DNA of 64,000 nucleotides, taken from positions 9,744,070-9,808,069 of the forward strand of contig JAJHZJ010000496.1 of the NCBI GenBank assembly GCA_023548195.1. Direction: 5' to 3'. Each line of letters begins with the position of its first letter. Position 1 is the first letter of the stretch. The translations under genes were made by a program, and so were the position numbers. The notes under the pieces are model-generated. The model saw only the letters and a list, made by a program, of their open reading frames with translations, was not told the DNA's origin and did not search any database. This document shows, piece after piece, positions 32,495-43,180 of the stretch. This DNA is from Bettongia penicillata ogilbyi. Its lineage: Eukaryota; Chordata; Mammalia; Diprotodontia; Potoroidae.

Positions 32495-33264
32495 GAGGTA
32501 ACTAGGTACACAGTGAATGGAGCATGGGGCTTGAAGGCAAGAAGTCCTGAGTTCAAATCCAGCTTCACTTACTAGCTGTGTGACTCTGGACATGTCACTT
32601 AACCTATTTCTGCCTCAGTTTCCTCAAATATAAAATGGGGTTAATAATTGCACCTACCTCCAGAGGTGGCATTTAAAAAAATTTGAATGATATAATTTCT
32701 AGGTAACAATAATTTTATTAATAATGTCAACATTTTTAATAAAAGGACCAGTGACATTCTCAAAGGCCAAAATCAATCATGGTGGTGGACTCATGGCTTC
32801 CATGCCCTTTAGAAAAGGAGTGTTCCTGATGATACAAATAAGCTCTGATTGGTAACTTTACAAATAAAACTGAGCTCACTCCGGTGAGAGGTTAAGAGTG
32901 ACATCATGTCACTCTTAGCCAGAGAGACTATGTTTATACTCAAACCACCCCTAGCCTTGGGCAATCTAGACAAAGAATCTCTATCCCCCATTCAAGCCTG
33001 AGCTAGTTGAGTGGAGTAGCAATGCCAAGAATGAGGAGAATATTAATCCTATCTTCCAAAAGCCCTCTCCTTGGGTGACTGGACAAGGAATTAGAACAGG
33101 AGAAAAAAGGGTCTCCTCAATTTTAATAATTGGCTATTAATACAAGAAAGAAATGATCATTTATTGCACAGAGTTATGAGAATAAAATTAAATAATATCA
33201 GTAAAGTGCTTAGCATAGAGTCTGGAATATAGTAGGCACTTAATAAATGTTTCCTCTCTTACAG
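32495..33264 (+). mobile_element. MIR/CORE-SINE split by a 0.5-kb insertion
   Basis: The left part has 'gaggtaactaggtacacagt', 'cctgagttcaaatccagctt' and 'cctcagtttcctcaaatata'. It is interrupted after 'cacctacctccagag' and resumes at 33169 with 'cagagttatgagaataaaat', 'agtaaagtgcttagcataga' and 'gtaggcacttaataaatgtt'. Joining the two sides gives the normal MIR order. Confidence 0.75.
32666..33168 (+). mobile_element. Possible solo LTR inserted in the MIR
   Basis: This 503-bp block separates the two MIR parts. It is flanked by 'cagag' on both sides (32661-32665 and 33169-33173). It starts 'gtggc' and ends 'ttattgca', so apart from one extra G it has the TG...CA ends of an LTR. An 'aataaa' polyadenylation-type signal lies near 32862-32867. 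A 5-bp duplication is usual for class III-type endogenous retroviruses. I recognise no LTR family, and the strand is guessed from the AATAAA. A non-autonomous DNA transposon is an alternative, but no inverted termini are visible. Confidence 0.4.
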
Positions 33265-33640
33265 CCTGCCCTTTTTATATATTAGCCCTGCAAATACTTG
33301 AAGACATCTCTAATGGTCCCTCAATGTCTTCTCTTTTCAGAGTTAAACATCTCCAACTACTTTAATGGATCCATATGTAACATGATTGTAGGGCCCTCAC
33401 TACCCTGACTTCTCTCCTCAGATAGCTTTCAGTTAATCAATATATTTCCCAAATACGACATGTCAAATTGAGCACCATATGCCAGATAGGTCTTGCCCCA
33501 GAGATCAGTGCCATCAGTGCCATCACCTGCTTTTTATTAAACCTCACTTAATTCAGCCTAAGATTGAATTAGCTTTTCTGTCTGTCACACTGGCTGTTGA
33601 CACACTGAACTAATAGTCCACTGCAGACCCCATATCTTTT
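33265..33640 (-). mobile_element. CR1/L3-type LINE, antisense, right part
   Basis: 'aaatacttgaagacatctct', 'tgtcttctcttttcagagtt', 'attgagcaccatatgccaga' and 'gattgaattagcttttctgt' continue the order begun at 32205-32494, so the two parts were one copy before the MIR inserted. Confidence 0.65.
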
Positions 33641-33734
33641 TTATAACCAAAGCTAACATGTCAATTTAATCATCAATGAGGTAGGAGAAGGATGATGGTT
33701 GTTGGCAAGAATTTGTAAGGCTGCAATATGGAAG

Positions 33735-34275
33735 AAAGATTAAACTTAATCTGTTATTCCTAGACAGTAGAACTATGTATAGTAATTTCAAATTTACAAT
33801 ATGTAGAAATCTAGCTGGGTGGGGCAGTGGATAGAGCATGGGACTTGGAACTGGAAAGATACATCTTCCTGAGTTTGAATCTGGCCTCAGATACTTCCCA
33901 GCTGTGTAACCCTCAGCAAGTCACTTAACCCTGTTTCTCTCAGTTCTCCATCTGTAAAGTGAGCTAGAGAAGAAAATGGCAAACCATTCCAGTTTTTCTG
34001 TCAAGAAAACCTGAAATGGCGTCATGAAGAGTTGGACACAACCGAAACAAATGGAAACAAAGAAATCTACAATGTATGGAAATTTCAAAGAAGTAATTTT
34101 TTAGTAAAAGAGGGTTTTTTCTAACAACTAGCATTACCCATAAAAGGATTGGGATGTCTCAGGAGGTAGAGAATTTCTCCTCACTGCAGAAATGGATGCG
34201 AAAACTAAATGATCACTTTGCTGACTATGTGGTAAGGGAGAGTGGCATGCTTGGTCAGGTACAGTTTGGACTGTA
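33735..34275 (+). mobile_element. CR1/L3-type LINE fragment, split by a SINE
   Basis: 'gaaagattaaacttaatctg' and 'attcctagacagtagaacta' precede the SINE; 'ttttttctaacaactagcat', 'gggatgtctcaggaggtaga' and 'ctttgctgactatgtggtaa' follow it. The order is that of sense CR1/L3. Confidence 0.55.
33813..34062 (+). mobile_element. tRNA-headed SINE, full length, with target duplication
   Basis: 'agctgggtggggcagtggat' is the head, 'cctgagtttgaatctggcct' the B-box region, 'agtcacttaaccctgtttct' the core and 'atggcgtcatgaagagttgg' plus 'acacaaccgaaac' the tail. Flanks 'aaatttacaatatgtagaaa' (from 33790) and 'aaatctacaatgtatggaaa' (from 34063) are a diverged duplication of about 23 bp. Confidence 0.85.
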
Positions 34276-35390
34276 AGTTCACTAAAATTCACTAACTCCT
34301 GTGACTTAAATTGAATTTCTAGTTACATTTTCTATGGTCATACATATTGAATATATAGCTTCAAAAAGCAGTCAGAGCTCCATTTCTCAAAACACACATT
34401 GTGCAAGAAGATAAGCTCTCATGCCTTATAAAAGTGTTAAACGTTTTCATTGTCTTTGTAATATCAGTGATTTATATGTTCCCTCCAAATAAGCAATACA
34501 ATGCTATGTCAATCTCTTTAATGAGTCAAATGGGAGCATCATTACCATTTGATGTCTTTTCGTCTCCAGGTCTATTCTGATAATCCTTCAACCCATTAAT
34601 CGATCAATTAATAGGTATTTGTTAAGCTATGACAATGTACCAAGTGAAGGATTGAAGGATGGAGAAGAATTTAAAAAAGCTCAAGGAAGAACTCAAAATT
34701 ATTTTGCATACAAAAGCTTAAAAAAGAACACAAGTAAGAGAAGTTGATCCAAATGATGCCATGAGACATGTTTTTTTCCTTCATTTTTGTTAAAGCTAAG
34801 CCTAGATAAGCCTATTAAGAGGGCAAGCACGTTACTGTCTAGATTCTAAATCACCCAGATGCCATCCTGCATGTGTTTGTTTGGACACCAACAGGCATCC
34901 TGAACAACAGCAGCTTTCTCCATGGCAACCAGTCATGTGAGTTCTTAGAATAATGTAAATAGGGATTTTATGTTGATATTTTTCTCACTAAAAACTCCTA
35001 AGGGGCAAGCTCTCCCACAGACTGGAACTCAGTTACAATCAATTTATTTGGTAGACTTGACTGAAGCAAAATACCTTTTCTTGCTGCTTTCTTGTGGCCT
35101 TTTTTGTTGTTGCTATTGTCAAATGGTGAAAAGTTTCCCCTCATTAGCCCGCTGCATCTTATTCCAGTGTTTCATAGAGCCAGAGAATTGGTGTTGGTGG
35201 GCTATTAAGAACAGAAACCATGAGAATCAAGCAGAGCTTCCTATACTCCTTGTGAGGATACAGATGTCAGTCTTCCAAATAGCTCCTAATCACGGAGTTG
35301 ATTTCAGGTTCTGGGGAAAGCAAGAATGGAAAATTCAGGTGATGTGAAAGAGTGTGACCAAAGGAGAAAGCTCCTGAAGTAGAGCAATGA
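34276..35390. other. No recognised feature
   Basis: A short 'tattaatag..tttgttaag' trace lies at about 34597-34665. The 125-codon plus-strand frame at 34970-35347 is Cys- and Leu-rich in the middle (LLLSCGLFCCCYC) with no recognisable domain and no exon signals. I do not call it a gene. Confidence 0.4.
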
Positions 35391-35785
35391 GGGAAAAGTT
35401 TGGGGTCAGATGTTGGAAGATCTTGAACTCCAGACTTCAGGAGCTTTCTTTTCTAGGCAAAATAGTACCACTAGAGCTTTATGAGAAGAAAAGTGTTCAC
35501 GTCAAAGTGACATTTTGGGGCACAAAAAATAGAAAGAGACTATACATACAGGGTAGTCTGGGTATGTGCCAATAATTAGTCAAATCTCTAGTTAGACAAG
35601 GAGAAGACTGGGTTAGGAAGAATGTAGACTGGTTCCATTACAATTCTGCAGAGTGCCAAGCTCCAAAGGCCTGAGTCAAGATAATAAACTGGTAACCAGT
35701 GAAAGAATTCAGAGTTGTAGGAAGCCGTAAGAAATTCAGAATATAAAATGCCTTCAGTACCGGAGAGTGGATGACCTGGCTGATT
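35391..35785 (-). mobile_element. L2-like LINE fragment, antisense (decayed)
   Basis: 'tggggtcagatgttggaaga', 'tcttgaactccagacttcag', 'ctggtaaccagtgaaagaat' and 'accggagagtggatgacctg' follow the block order of the copy at 4031-5005. Identity is low. 35786-36180 has nothing recognised. Confidence 0.4.
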
Positions 35786-36180
35786 CAACCTGACTCCCTA
35801 AATCTTGAAAGTGTATGACCTGCTTCTTCCATTACCTTCTATGCTAACCTAAATAATGGCTGGTGAAATGGCTCCTTCTGATACCATGATATCCATTGAT
35901 CCACAGGCAGAGAGAATATTTTGGCAACTATTCCAATGGACCAGCCATGAGTTAAAGGCTTAGATGGCTTTCCAATGGGAAAAGAAAGGGGTCAATATCA
36001 GTGATATTGTAGAGGAAGGACAAACATGACTTTATGAGAGTTGTCACAAGGGACAGATGTTTCCCTTAGTAGAGGCCATTGAAGACATTGTCAGGAATAT
36101 TGCTGGAGCAAAGAAGTTATGGAAATCTCTGGATCTTCATTCAAGACTGGGCAACTAAAAGAATGTTGGTGTCTCTGAAG

Positions 36181-36183
<3 letters not shown>

Positions 36184-36230
<47 letters not shown>
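36184..36230. repeat. (GA)n microsatellite
   Basis: A pure run of about 23 GA units. Confidence 0.97.
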
Positions 36231-36235
<5 letters not shown>

Positions 36236-36283
36236 TGGAGTATAACTGACTACTGCCCTCAAGGAGTTTCCCAATCCAAGTGA

Positions 36284-36446
36284 AATCATGACATGACACG
36301 ATGATGTGGTATAATACGATATGCTATCATGTAATATGGCATAATATGATGTGATATGGTATGGTATGATGTGGATTAGTATGCTTTGGTGTGATGATGT
36401 GTGTTGTGGTATGGTGTGATTTGATGTAATCTAACGGGATATGGAT
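36284..36446. repeat. Degenerate (TATGG/TATGA)n pentanucleotide tract
   Basis: Units such as 'gatgtggtataatacgatat' and 'gatatggtatggtatgatgt' recur with many substitutions across about 160 bp. It looks like an old or slowly diverged tandem repeat and not a recent expansion. Confidence 0.75.
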
Positions 36447-36574
36447 AGGGACAGGTAATGAACCTGTGACTTCATGACTTCATTCTATAGGAAACTACCA
36501 AATGAGGAAACCATCCCCCTATAAATCAATCAATACTTTTTCTCCGCAACTTACAGTCTTAGTGATTTTCCTGC

Positions 36575-36695
36575 AACTCTAAGGAATTATGTAGTTTGCC
36601 CAGGGTCATACAGCCAATATGTTTCAGACATAGGTCTTGAAGCCAGATCATTCTTCCTCTGAAGTTAAGTCTGTATTTATTGTCATGTTGCTTTT
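36575..36695 (-). mobile_element. MIR-type SINE, antisense
   Basis: 'gtagtttgcccagggtcata' with 'cagccaatatgtttcagaca' and 'ttgaagccagatcattcttc' are the antisense core and head. A purine-rich tract follows at 36757-36862. Confidence 0.65.
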
Positions 36696-37280
36696 CATAA
36701 TATAATAAAGATAGCTCATGATTTATAGAACTGTATGTAACAGTAAAGCCTATATGAGAGGAGAGAGGGAGGTCAGAGACATATGGGAAGAAGCAAGAAG
36801 AAAGAGGGGAAGGGAAGAAGAAAACAAAAGAGGAGGGAAATGGAAAGGAAAAAAGAGAGATTACTTTTAGCTAGTGTGTTTAGGCAATTCAACTTTAAAA
36901 GTCATCATGAGTCCATTCATAGGTACTAGGAGTGAGAGAATGCAAAGAACACTATTTATGCACATCTTTCTTACCCTAATTCCCTTGATTTCTCCCTGTC
37001 TTATTCTTCCACTAAAATGGGAGAAGGAAGAAAATCTGAATTGTGCAAGCAAAGCAGAGTAGGAGGACTTTGATGAGTTTATTTCCACCCCCAGAGCCTT
37101 GCAGTGGATATAAATCCTTAAAGCAAGGGCAGATAAGAGAGGCATTAGAGTAGTAATACATTAATAAGGTATTAGACTGACTCTAAAATGGAGCCACTGT
37201 CAGTGGTTTCTTCATGAAGTGCAAACAAATTCCTTTATTGAATTGGAAAGGGAGCTTAAGATTGTTGGTTGACTGGGGAA

Positions 37281-37493
37281 GTCTAATATGAACTGATGCA
37301 GGGTAAAGTGAGCAGAACCAGGAGAACATTGAACATACTAGCAATATTGTGACGATCAACTATGAAAGACTGAACTACTTTTATCAAGACAATTCCAAAA
37401 GACCCAAGATGCTTTTCACCTATAGAGGGAGAGCTGATCAACTCTGAGTGCAAATGGAAGCATACTCTCTTAATTTTCTTTATTTCTCTTGGG

Positions 37494-37542
<49 letters not shown>

Positions 37543-37690
37543 TTGTAACATCACTAATATGAAAATATGTTTTGCATAAGTTCACATGTATAATCATTAT
37601 GATATTGCCTTCTCAAAGGGTGAGAGGAAGGGAGGCAATTTGGAACTTAAAAAAATAATTGAATGCTTAAGAATGTTTAATATAACTGGG
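37281..37690 (+). mobile_element. L1-type LINE 3' end with (TG)n
   Basis: 'tgaactgatgcagggtaaag', 'tgagcagaaccaggagaaca', 'gatcaactatgaaagactga', 'aatatgaaaatatgttttgc' and 'acatgtataatcattatgat' are the cleanest copy here of the marsupial L1-type 3' end. A (TG)n array at 37499-37541 lies inside it. The 5' part is missing. Confidence 0.75.
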
Positions 37691-38780
37691 AAACATTTAA
37701 CAAAATGAAAACATTATTGTTTTGAAAGAGTAGTTGAAATTTGGCAATGCCCCTTGAAACTTAAAAAGCTAAGTCTGACAACCTTGGAGTCAGTGAGAGT
37801 TAATCAGTTTGAGTCCATCTAGCCTGCAACAGTTTTATGGGATGCAACCTCAGTGCTGATAACAAAAGAAGGAACATTACCTCCTCCATTGGTCATAATA
37901 TCTAGCATTGAAGGTACTTGGACTGTCAAGTGGACACTCCATCCATCAGTTCTAGAGATTCTCATTTCACAGGAAAATGGGATGACTAAAATAAGACCCT
38001 GCATTTATAAATTTATAAGTCGAATCTTTCCCTGATCTCAGGCTTTATGGCCATTAAGAAGAGGGACAGGAAACAGACAGACAAGCAGACAAGCAAATGA
38101 AGACAGACAGGGAGAGACAGAAAGAAAGAGACTTCAGCCTAAAGGGATTTCTGCCTTTAGGAGGGGATGGGTAATGGAATCAATGAAATAGATAATTTGT
38201 TACATGCAGATGGCTTTATTATTCTCTTACCAATTAAACTGCTTACTAGATAATTACCCTTTGTGACTTGGCTAACAATATGAAAGGAAAAAGTCATGAT
38301 GCAAATAATATGATTGCATAAGTCAGAAATTGTATATCTGGCTCCTAAGTAGACAAGATCCAGGAAAGTAAAAGTGGGGTGGGGGCAGGGAGGCAGTGTT
38401 TTAGTTATAGTCACAAGCACAAAAGCATTACTGATAAAAGGACCCGAGAATTGGTCACAACACCTCTTATATGTCACAACAGCATGGTTCTGGGGCTCTA
38501 GTACATCCATGGCAATCACAGGCAGCCTAGAAGCCACCAAAGAGTCAAGAGTGGCGTCAAAGAGGAGAAAAAAGGAGAAAATCAGGATATTATCAGCGAT
38601 GTGGGAAAAATCATTTTCCTTGGATTTCTTCTTAAAATGTGAGGTTGGTCTCAGACTTCACCTAATATTCATCAGATGGCCAAAAATGATAAAAGAAATA
38701 AGCAGTTCTGGAGGAAGTATGGAAAGGTAGGCACCCTGAAACATTCTTGGTAAAGCTTTAGATTGGTGCAAATGTTCTGG
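37691..38780. other. No recognised feature except an ACAG-rich patch
   Basis: An ACAG/AGAC-rich patch covers about 38065-38130. Overlapping open frames on opposite strands (38157-38540 minus, 127 codons; 38374-38730 plus, 118 codons) have no recognisable motif and exclude one another as ordinary genes. Confidence 0.45.
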
Positions 38781-39270
38781 TAAAAAAAAATATTGAATTA
38801 TATAAGAAAAGGCAGTATGTCACTCATAACCTCTGACCCTGTTCTTACTACTGGGAATGAATATACTCTAAGGAGATCAAAAACAGAAAAAGATGAAATA
38901 CTATGGAAGATCAAAATATTCATCTCAGCACTATTTGTACAAAACAAAAACGGAAACAAAATGGTTACCCATCAATTGGGGCACAGCTGGACAAATAGTG
39001 ATATGTGAATATAGTGACTTATTATTGAGACATAAACAAAGAAAAGAAATTCAGAGAACCAAAGGGGTAATATGAACAATGCCCACAGTAAGGTAAGGGA
39101 AATCTCTATTAAAAATAAAGTCAGCCAAAACTCTACACCATTATAGTGATTAGTCACAGTTATAAAGGACAAATTATCAAACATGCTTCTTCTCAGTAGC
39201 GAAGCATGAGGCTACAAGAATGGGACGTGGCCAGGCTTTCAGACATCTTCACTTAACAGGATGTTGGAAT
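38781..39270 (+). mobile_element. L1 remnant: end of ORF2 plus 3' region
   Basis: 'gttacccatcaattggggca', 'cagctggacaaatagtgata' and 'tatgaacaatgcccacagta' align with 'ggggaatggctgaacaagtt' and what follows at 19325-19450 in the other L1 remnant. Then come 'caaacatgcttcttctcagt' and 'gctacaagaatgggacgtgg'. It is heavily decayed. Confidence 0.6.
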
Positions 39271-39499
39271 TTTTATTTCCTGGTGGGGGAAGGGATATAT
39301 ATGAGAGGATGTAGAGATAGTCTCAGGAAAATTTCTTTTAAAATATAAATTGAGGTTTAAATAGACTATAGAGTGAGGAAAGGGATAGATATACAGGGAG
39401 ACATTGAACTACCAAGAGGTAGAAGGGTGAAATAAATTATTCAGCTCTCTGATTTTATATCTAAGCTCCATTGGCCCTATGTGAGAATACTGTATGAGA

Positions 39500-39650
39500 T
39501 AATTTATATAAATAAATGAATGAATGGATATATTTTATATATATACACATCCAAAGATACATATACATGCATGTGTATATATGTATACATAGTCATACAT
39601 ATAGGTATGTATGCCTACATTATGTTTATGTGTATACAGTTAACATAAAT
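39500..39650. repeat. AT-rich CATA/TATG low-complexity tract
   Basis: Interrupted TATATA, ACATAC and ATGTAT units with no single period. Confidence 0.75.
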
Positions 39651-39919
39651 ATTCAAGTATTACAATTTACAACAAATAAGAATGAGATACTTAAGTGTTC
39701 AAGAAACCAGTGAGGAAAAAGTCTTTAATATACACATTTCACATCTTTCCTTTGGGTAGAAAGTCATCACTTAACCAAAGGTGCCCCATTCAGAAAGGTT
39801 ATAAACCTGACCATCTAGCGAGGTACCAATGAGAGAATTCCAGGTATAGTATGTATTGTCACAAACAGAGTGAGACATTGAAATCAGAATAGTTTGAATC
39901 CAGACTCTTGCAATTAAAG

Positions 39920-40105
39920 ACAGGGTAGTGTGGTAGGAAGTGTCAGCAGCCCTGAATTTCAATACCACCTCTTATGTTTACTCCTGCACAACCTTGGAGA
40001 AGTCATTTAATCTCCAAGGACATCAATTTTCTCATTTTTATGAAGGGCAGAGGTAGGCTAGATAGCCTCTAAGGTTTTTTCCATCTCTAGATCTATGATC
40101 TTATG
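39920..40105 (+). mobile_element. MIR/CORE-SINE
   Basis: 'agcagccctgaatttcaata', 'ggagaagtcatttaatctcc', 'gctagatagcctctaaggtt' and 'tctagatctatgatcttatg' are in sense order. Confidence 0.7.
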
Positions 40106-40124
40106 AACTTTACAGAAAGAGCTA

Positions 40125-40263
40125 TTGGGCAAATCAATTAACCTCCCTCAACCTACGTGTAAAGTGGGGAAGGGAATAATGGCTGGACCACCAATTTCTC
40201 AGGATTACTGTGAAGTGCAAAAAAAAAAAAAAGCTGTTGATGAAAGAGAGAAACAGAGAGAGA

Positions 40264-40298
<35 letters not shown>
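40125..40298 (+). mobile_element. MIR-type fragment followed by A-run and (GA)n
   Basis: 'gggcaaatcaattaacctcc' and 'aacctacgtgtaaagtgggg' are MIR core. An A-run of about 14 bases (40219-40232) and a (GA)n array (40242-40298) follow directly. Confidence 0.6.
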
Positions 40299-40303
<5 letters not shown>

Positions 40304-40354
40304 AATGAAATTAAAATCAAATTTAAAAAAGGGAAAGGGGAAATAATGCTTTAC

Positions 40355-40575
40355 TCAATAGAATACAAGGTTTTTGAGAGCAGACACTGTACCCTGTTCC
40401 TCTATGCTGGTATGCCCCAGGCCTGCCAGAGTAGTATATTTTGCCACCTACCAATCTGGATGACCTTGAACAATATTAACCTCTCTAGACTTCAGTTTTC
40501 TCAAGAGCAAAATTAAGGGGATGGGTGGATTTAATGATTCCTGACACTTCTTCTAGCTCTAGTTCCATCAACCCA
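40355..40575 (+). mobile_element. L2 tail followed by MIR/CORE-SINE
   Basis: 'gaatacaaggtttttgagag' and 'cagacactgtaccctgttcc' are an L2 end. From 40440, 'gaccttgaacaatattaacc', 'cttcagttttctcaagagca' and 'cttctagctctagttccatc' are a MIR. Confidence 0.6.
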
Positions 40576-40605
40576 TAAAATGAATAAATGTGCATTAAAC
40601 AGGGG

Positions 40606-40800
40606 AAAAATATATTTATATATATATGTACATACATATATATGTCTATGTATACACACATGTATATAAATTTATATATCCCACTGTAATACACATATGC
40701 CCCAGTCTAATGCACATTTATTCAGTATATGTCTATATACATACATGTACATTCAGTATGCACATACATATATACATGTGCATATATACATATATATTCA
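40606..40800. repeat. CATA/TATG low-complexity tract
   Basis: Alternating ATATAT, TACATA and CATGTA units. Overlapping Tyr/Ile/His-rich frames on both strands come from it. 40801-41440 has no recognised feature. Confidence 0.8.
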
Positions 40801-41442
40801 TCGGTCTTCAAAGAAGAAGGATTTGGATGAAAGGAGAAGATAGAAGAAGTTCAGAACAACTCTGGGGGGGCTAGATTCTTGCAAAACAATTTCTGGAATA
40901 AGAACCCTATAAGTGTGGGGGAGAGTTTCATAAGTAATGGGGGAGGAAGAAGGAAAATAGTCTCATCATTAGTAAGGAAAGAATATGGAAAAAGAGTCAG
41001 TTTACAAATGGACATTGATTTCCACCACCACGCCCCCTTAACTGGAGAACTTTTCGTTTCGATAACGCAAATGTCCCCATGATATTCATCTGTATGCTTT
41101 TCTAAGTTCTCTGCTCTCTAGGATTGACTTTATTAGAGAAAAATCTTGCAGGATGAAAATGATAGCAATCTTATAATTGTATGCTTTATCTTGTAAACAA
41201 TAGAAGCATAATTATACAAAATGAGATCAGGAGATGGTTGTATTCTTGTGTGATTAGGAGCATGGGTTTGGGGAAGGCTAGCAGGAGGACATAATTGGGG
41301 CTCTAGTTATCTACAAGAAATGAGTAATTTATGTAACAGCCAACATATTCATTTGACTTATCTAAATCTGTGGGAATCCCTGTATGAATGATGATCACTA
41401 CTAAATTAAGAGAACCAAAATGATTCCACCTGATTTCACATA

Positions 41443-41458
41443 TCATATATATATATAC

Positions 41459-41553
<95 letters not shown>

Positions 41554-41554
41554 G

Positions 41555-41613
<59 letters not shown>
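41443..41613. repeat. Compound microsatellite (TG)n(TA)n(GA)n
   Basis: (TG)n at about 41466-41518 (about 26 units), (AT)n at 41519-41547 and (GA)n at about 41557-41613 (about 28 units). Together with 'tatatatatacatatatatg' at the left they form one block ending at a SINE. Confidence 0.96.
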
Positions 41614-41616
<3 letters not shown>

Positions 41617-41790
41617 CAGCTTTGGAATCAGGAAGACCTGGGTTCAAATCCTGTCTCTGACCCAAATTAACTCTATGCCCATGGGCCAATCAGTTAACCT
41701 CTCAATAACCCAGGCAATTCTCTAAAACTACATTATATATGAATTATTGATCAGCATTGGTGCAGAGATTTTTCCATGGTGGAAGTTGCT
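41614..41790 (+). mobile_element. SINE (MIR-like, marsupial type)
   Basis: 'cctgggttcaaatcctgtct', 'gggccaatcagttaacctct', 'ggcaattctctaaaactaca' and 'tgatcagcattggtgcagag' match a SINE whose tail reads '..ggcaactctctaagactata..ctgcattggtagaggg'. The antisense form is at 45785-45985. Confidence 0.7.
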
Positions 41791-41825
41791 TTCACTAATG
41801 ATATAGCAGATCCTTAAGTCAGGTA

Positions 41826-41905
41826 AATGAATGAATGAAAGAATGAGCAAATGAATAGATAGATGATAGATAGACAGACAGACAGATAGATAGGCAGATA
41901 GATCA
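41826..41905. repeat. (GAAT)n / (GATA)n tetranucleotide tract
   Basis: AATG units at 41826-41857 pass into GATA/GACA units to 41905. 41906-42710 holds only a weak MIR-like trace near 42235-42330. Confidence 0.9.
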
Positions 41906-42711
41906 ATAAACAAGAAAGTTCTACCTAATCATATCCATGGCTCCCTAAAGGGCCTTTGGGAGATGAAAGATCTTCTAGCTTGATCCCTGAAGACAAGGAC
42001 GAAGTAGTGCATCATCAAAGCAAGAGCAGCTCAGCTTAGATCATCTGTAGTAAACTGGGAAGGATATATGGGTGGCTGAAAGTAAGTAAAATCCCATTGA
42101 ACCCCACCTTTTAAATGATTTCCCCACCAAGATTGTTAACAAATGGAAAAATATAATTATTTTCATCTTCCCATCCTTGTCTTGTCATCATCTCTCTTTG
42201 GTCACCAGAATCCCAGCGGAGACACTAGTAGCTACACTGGGAAAATCACTTTACCCAGATGGCCTGAAGATGGCTTATGAAGTTCCTTCCAGGTGTATCA
42301 ATCTATACTTCTGTGACTCTATGATCTCTAAGATCATCTCCAGCTGTCAATGCTATGGTCCTATTATATTTTCAAAGTTCATCAAGAATCAACATTGATC
42401 CTTGATCCCTCGGTAGTCCTTTTAGCATCAGTACCTCTACAGGAAATCCATTATCAGGAACCTACCCCAGATTTGAAGCCTTTACCTGATATTAGCTTCC
42501 CACATGAAAGATCATTGGCTTTTATCTTTTACCTGGGGAGTTTGTGAAAATACAAAGTTTCAGCATTGTCATCAGGCATCCACCTGCCTGGGTTTCCAAC
42601 ATTTCACATTAACTGTATATGTGTCACAAACTGGAACCTTTTGCATTTGCCGTACACTGGAAGGCTGTAGGAAAGAGACCTATCAAAGAATCACACCATC
42701 CTTACAGAACT

Positions 42712-42890
42712 GAGTAAAGCGTTTGGTGTCAAGGGACCTGGGTTCAAATCTTGGTTCTATCAATTACTACTTGCCTTGAATAATCATTGAGGCTTTATTT
42801 GGCTCATCTGTAAAATGAGATAATTGGGCTAGATGACTTCAAATGTCCCCAACTACCCTAAATCAGTATTCCTTTTACTGTGATCCTACA
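42712..42890 (+). mobile_element. MIR/CORE-SINE
   Basis: 'cctgggttcaaatcttggtt', 'ggctcatctgtaaaatgaga' and 'taattgggctagatgacttc' are diagnostic. Confidence 0.8.
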
Positions 42891-43009
42891 ATACTATAAA
42901 TCTAGGGATTTATATGGCGGATATAATCTCATGAAGAAGTGGCAAACTGCTAAACATTTTGGTTGCTTCTAACATTATTTTCCACCAAGGAACATGATCT
43001 CTCCTCTCT

Positions 43010-43180
43010 CTGTTTCTGGGAATTCTTGACTTTCTTTAAGACTCCGCTCAGACACCACATGCTATGGAAATCCTTTCATGTCCCCCCTAGTTGCTAGTCA
43101 TCTCTTTTTACTCAATATATTGTATTTATCTCTTGAAGTGTGGTACTCCCCAGAAGAATGTATTTACTTTTTGAGAGGTA
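43010..43180 (+). mobile_element. L2 LINE 3' region
   Basis: 'aagactccgctcagacacca', 'catgctatggaaatcctttc' and 'aatatattgtatttatctct' fit the C-terminal coding end and 3' UTR of L2. Confidence 0.5.

Noticed and set aside
34970..35347. 125-codon frame with a Cys-rich hydrophobic centre
   Set aside because: No known motif, no neighbouring exon or promoter signal, and the composition of ordinary AT-rich DNA in this region.
38157..38730. Overlapping 127- and 118-codon frames on opposite strands
   Set aside because: They overlap by 167 bp in antisense, have no recognisable domain, and frames of this size occur by chance in 64 kb of six-frame sequence.
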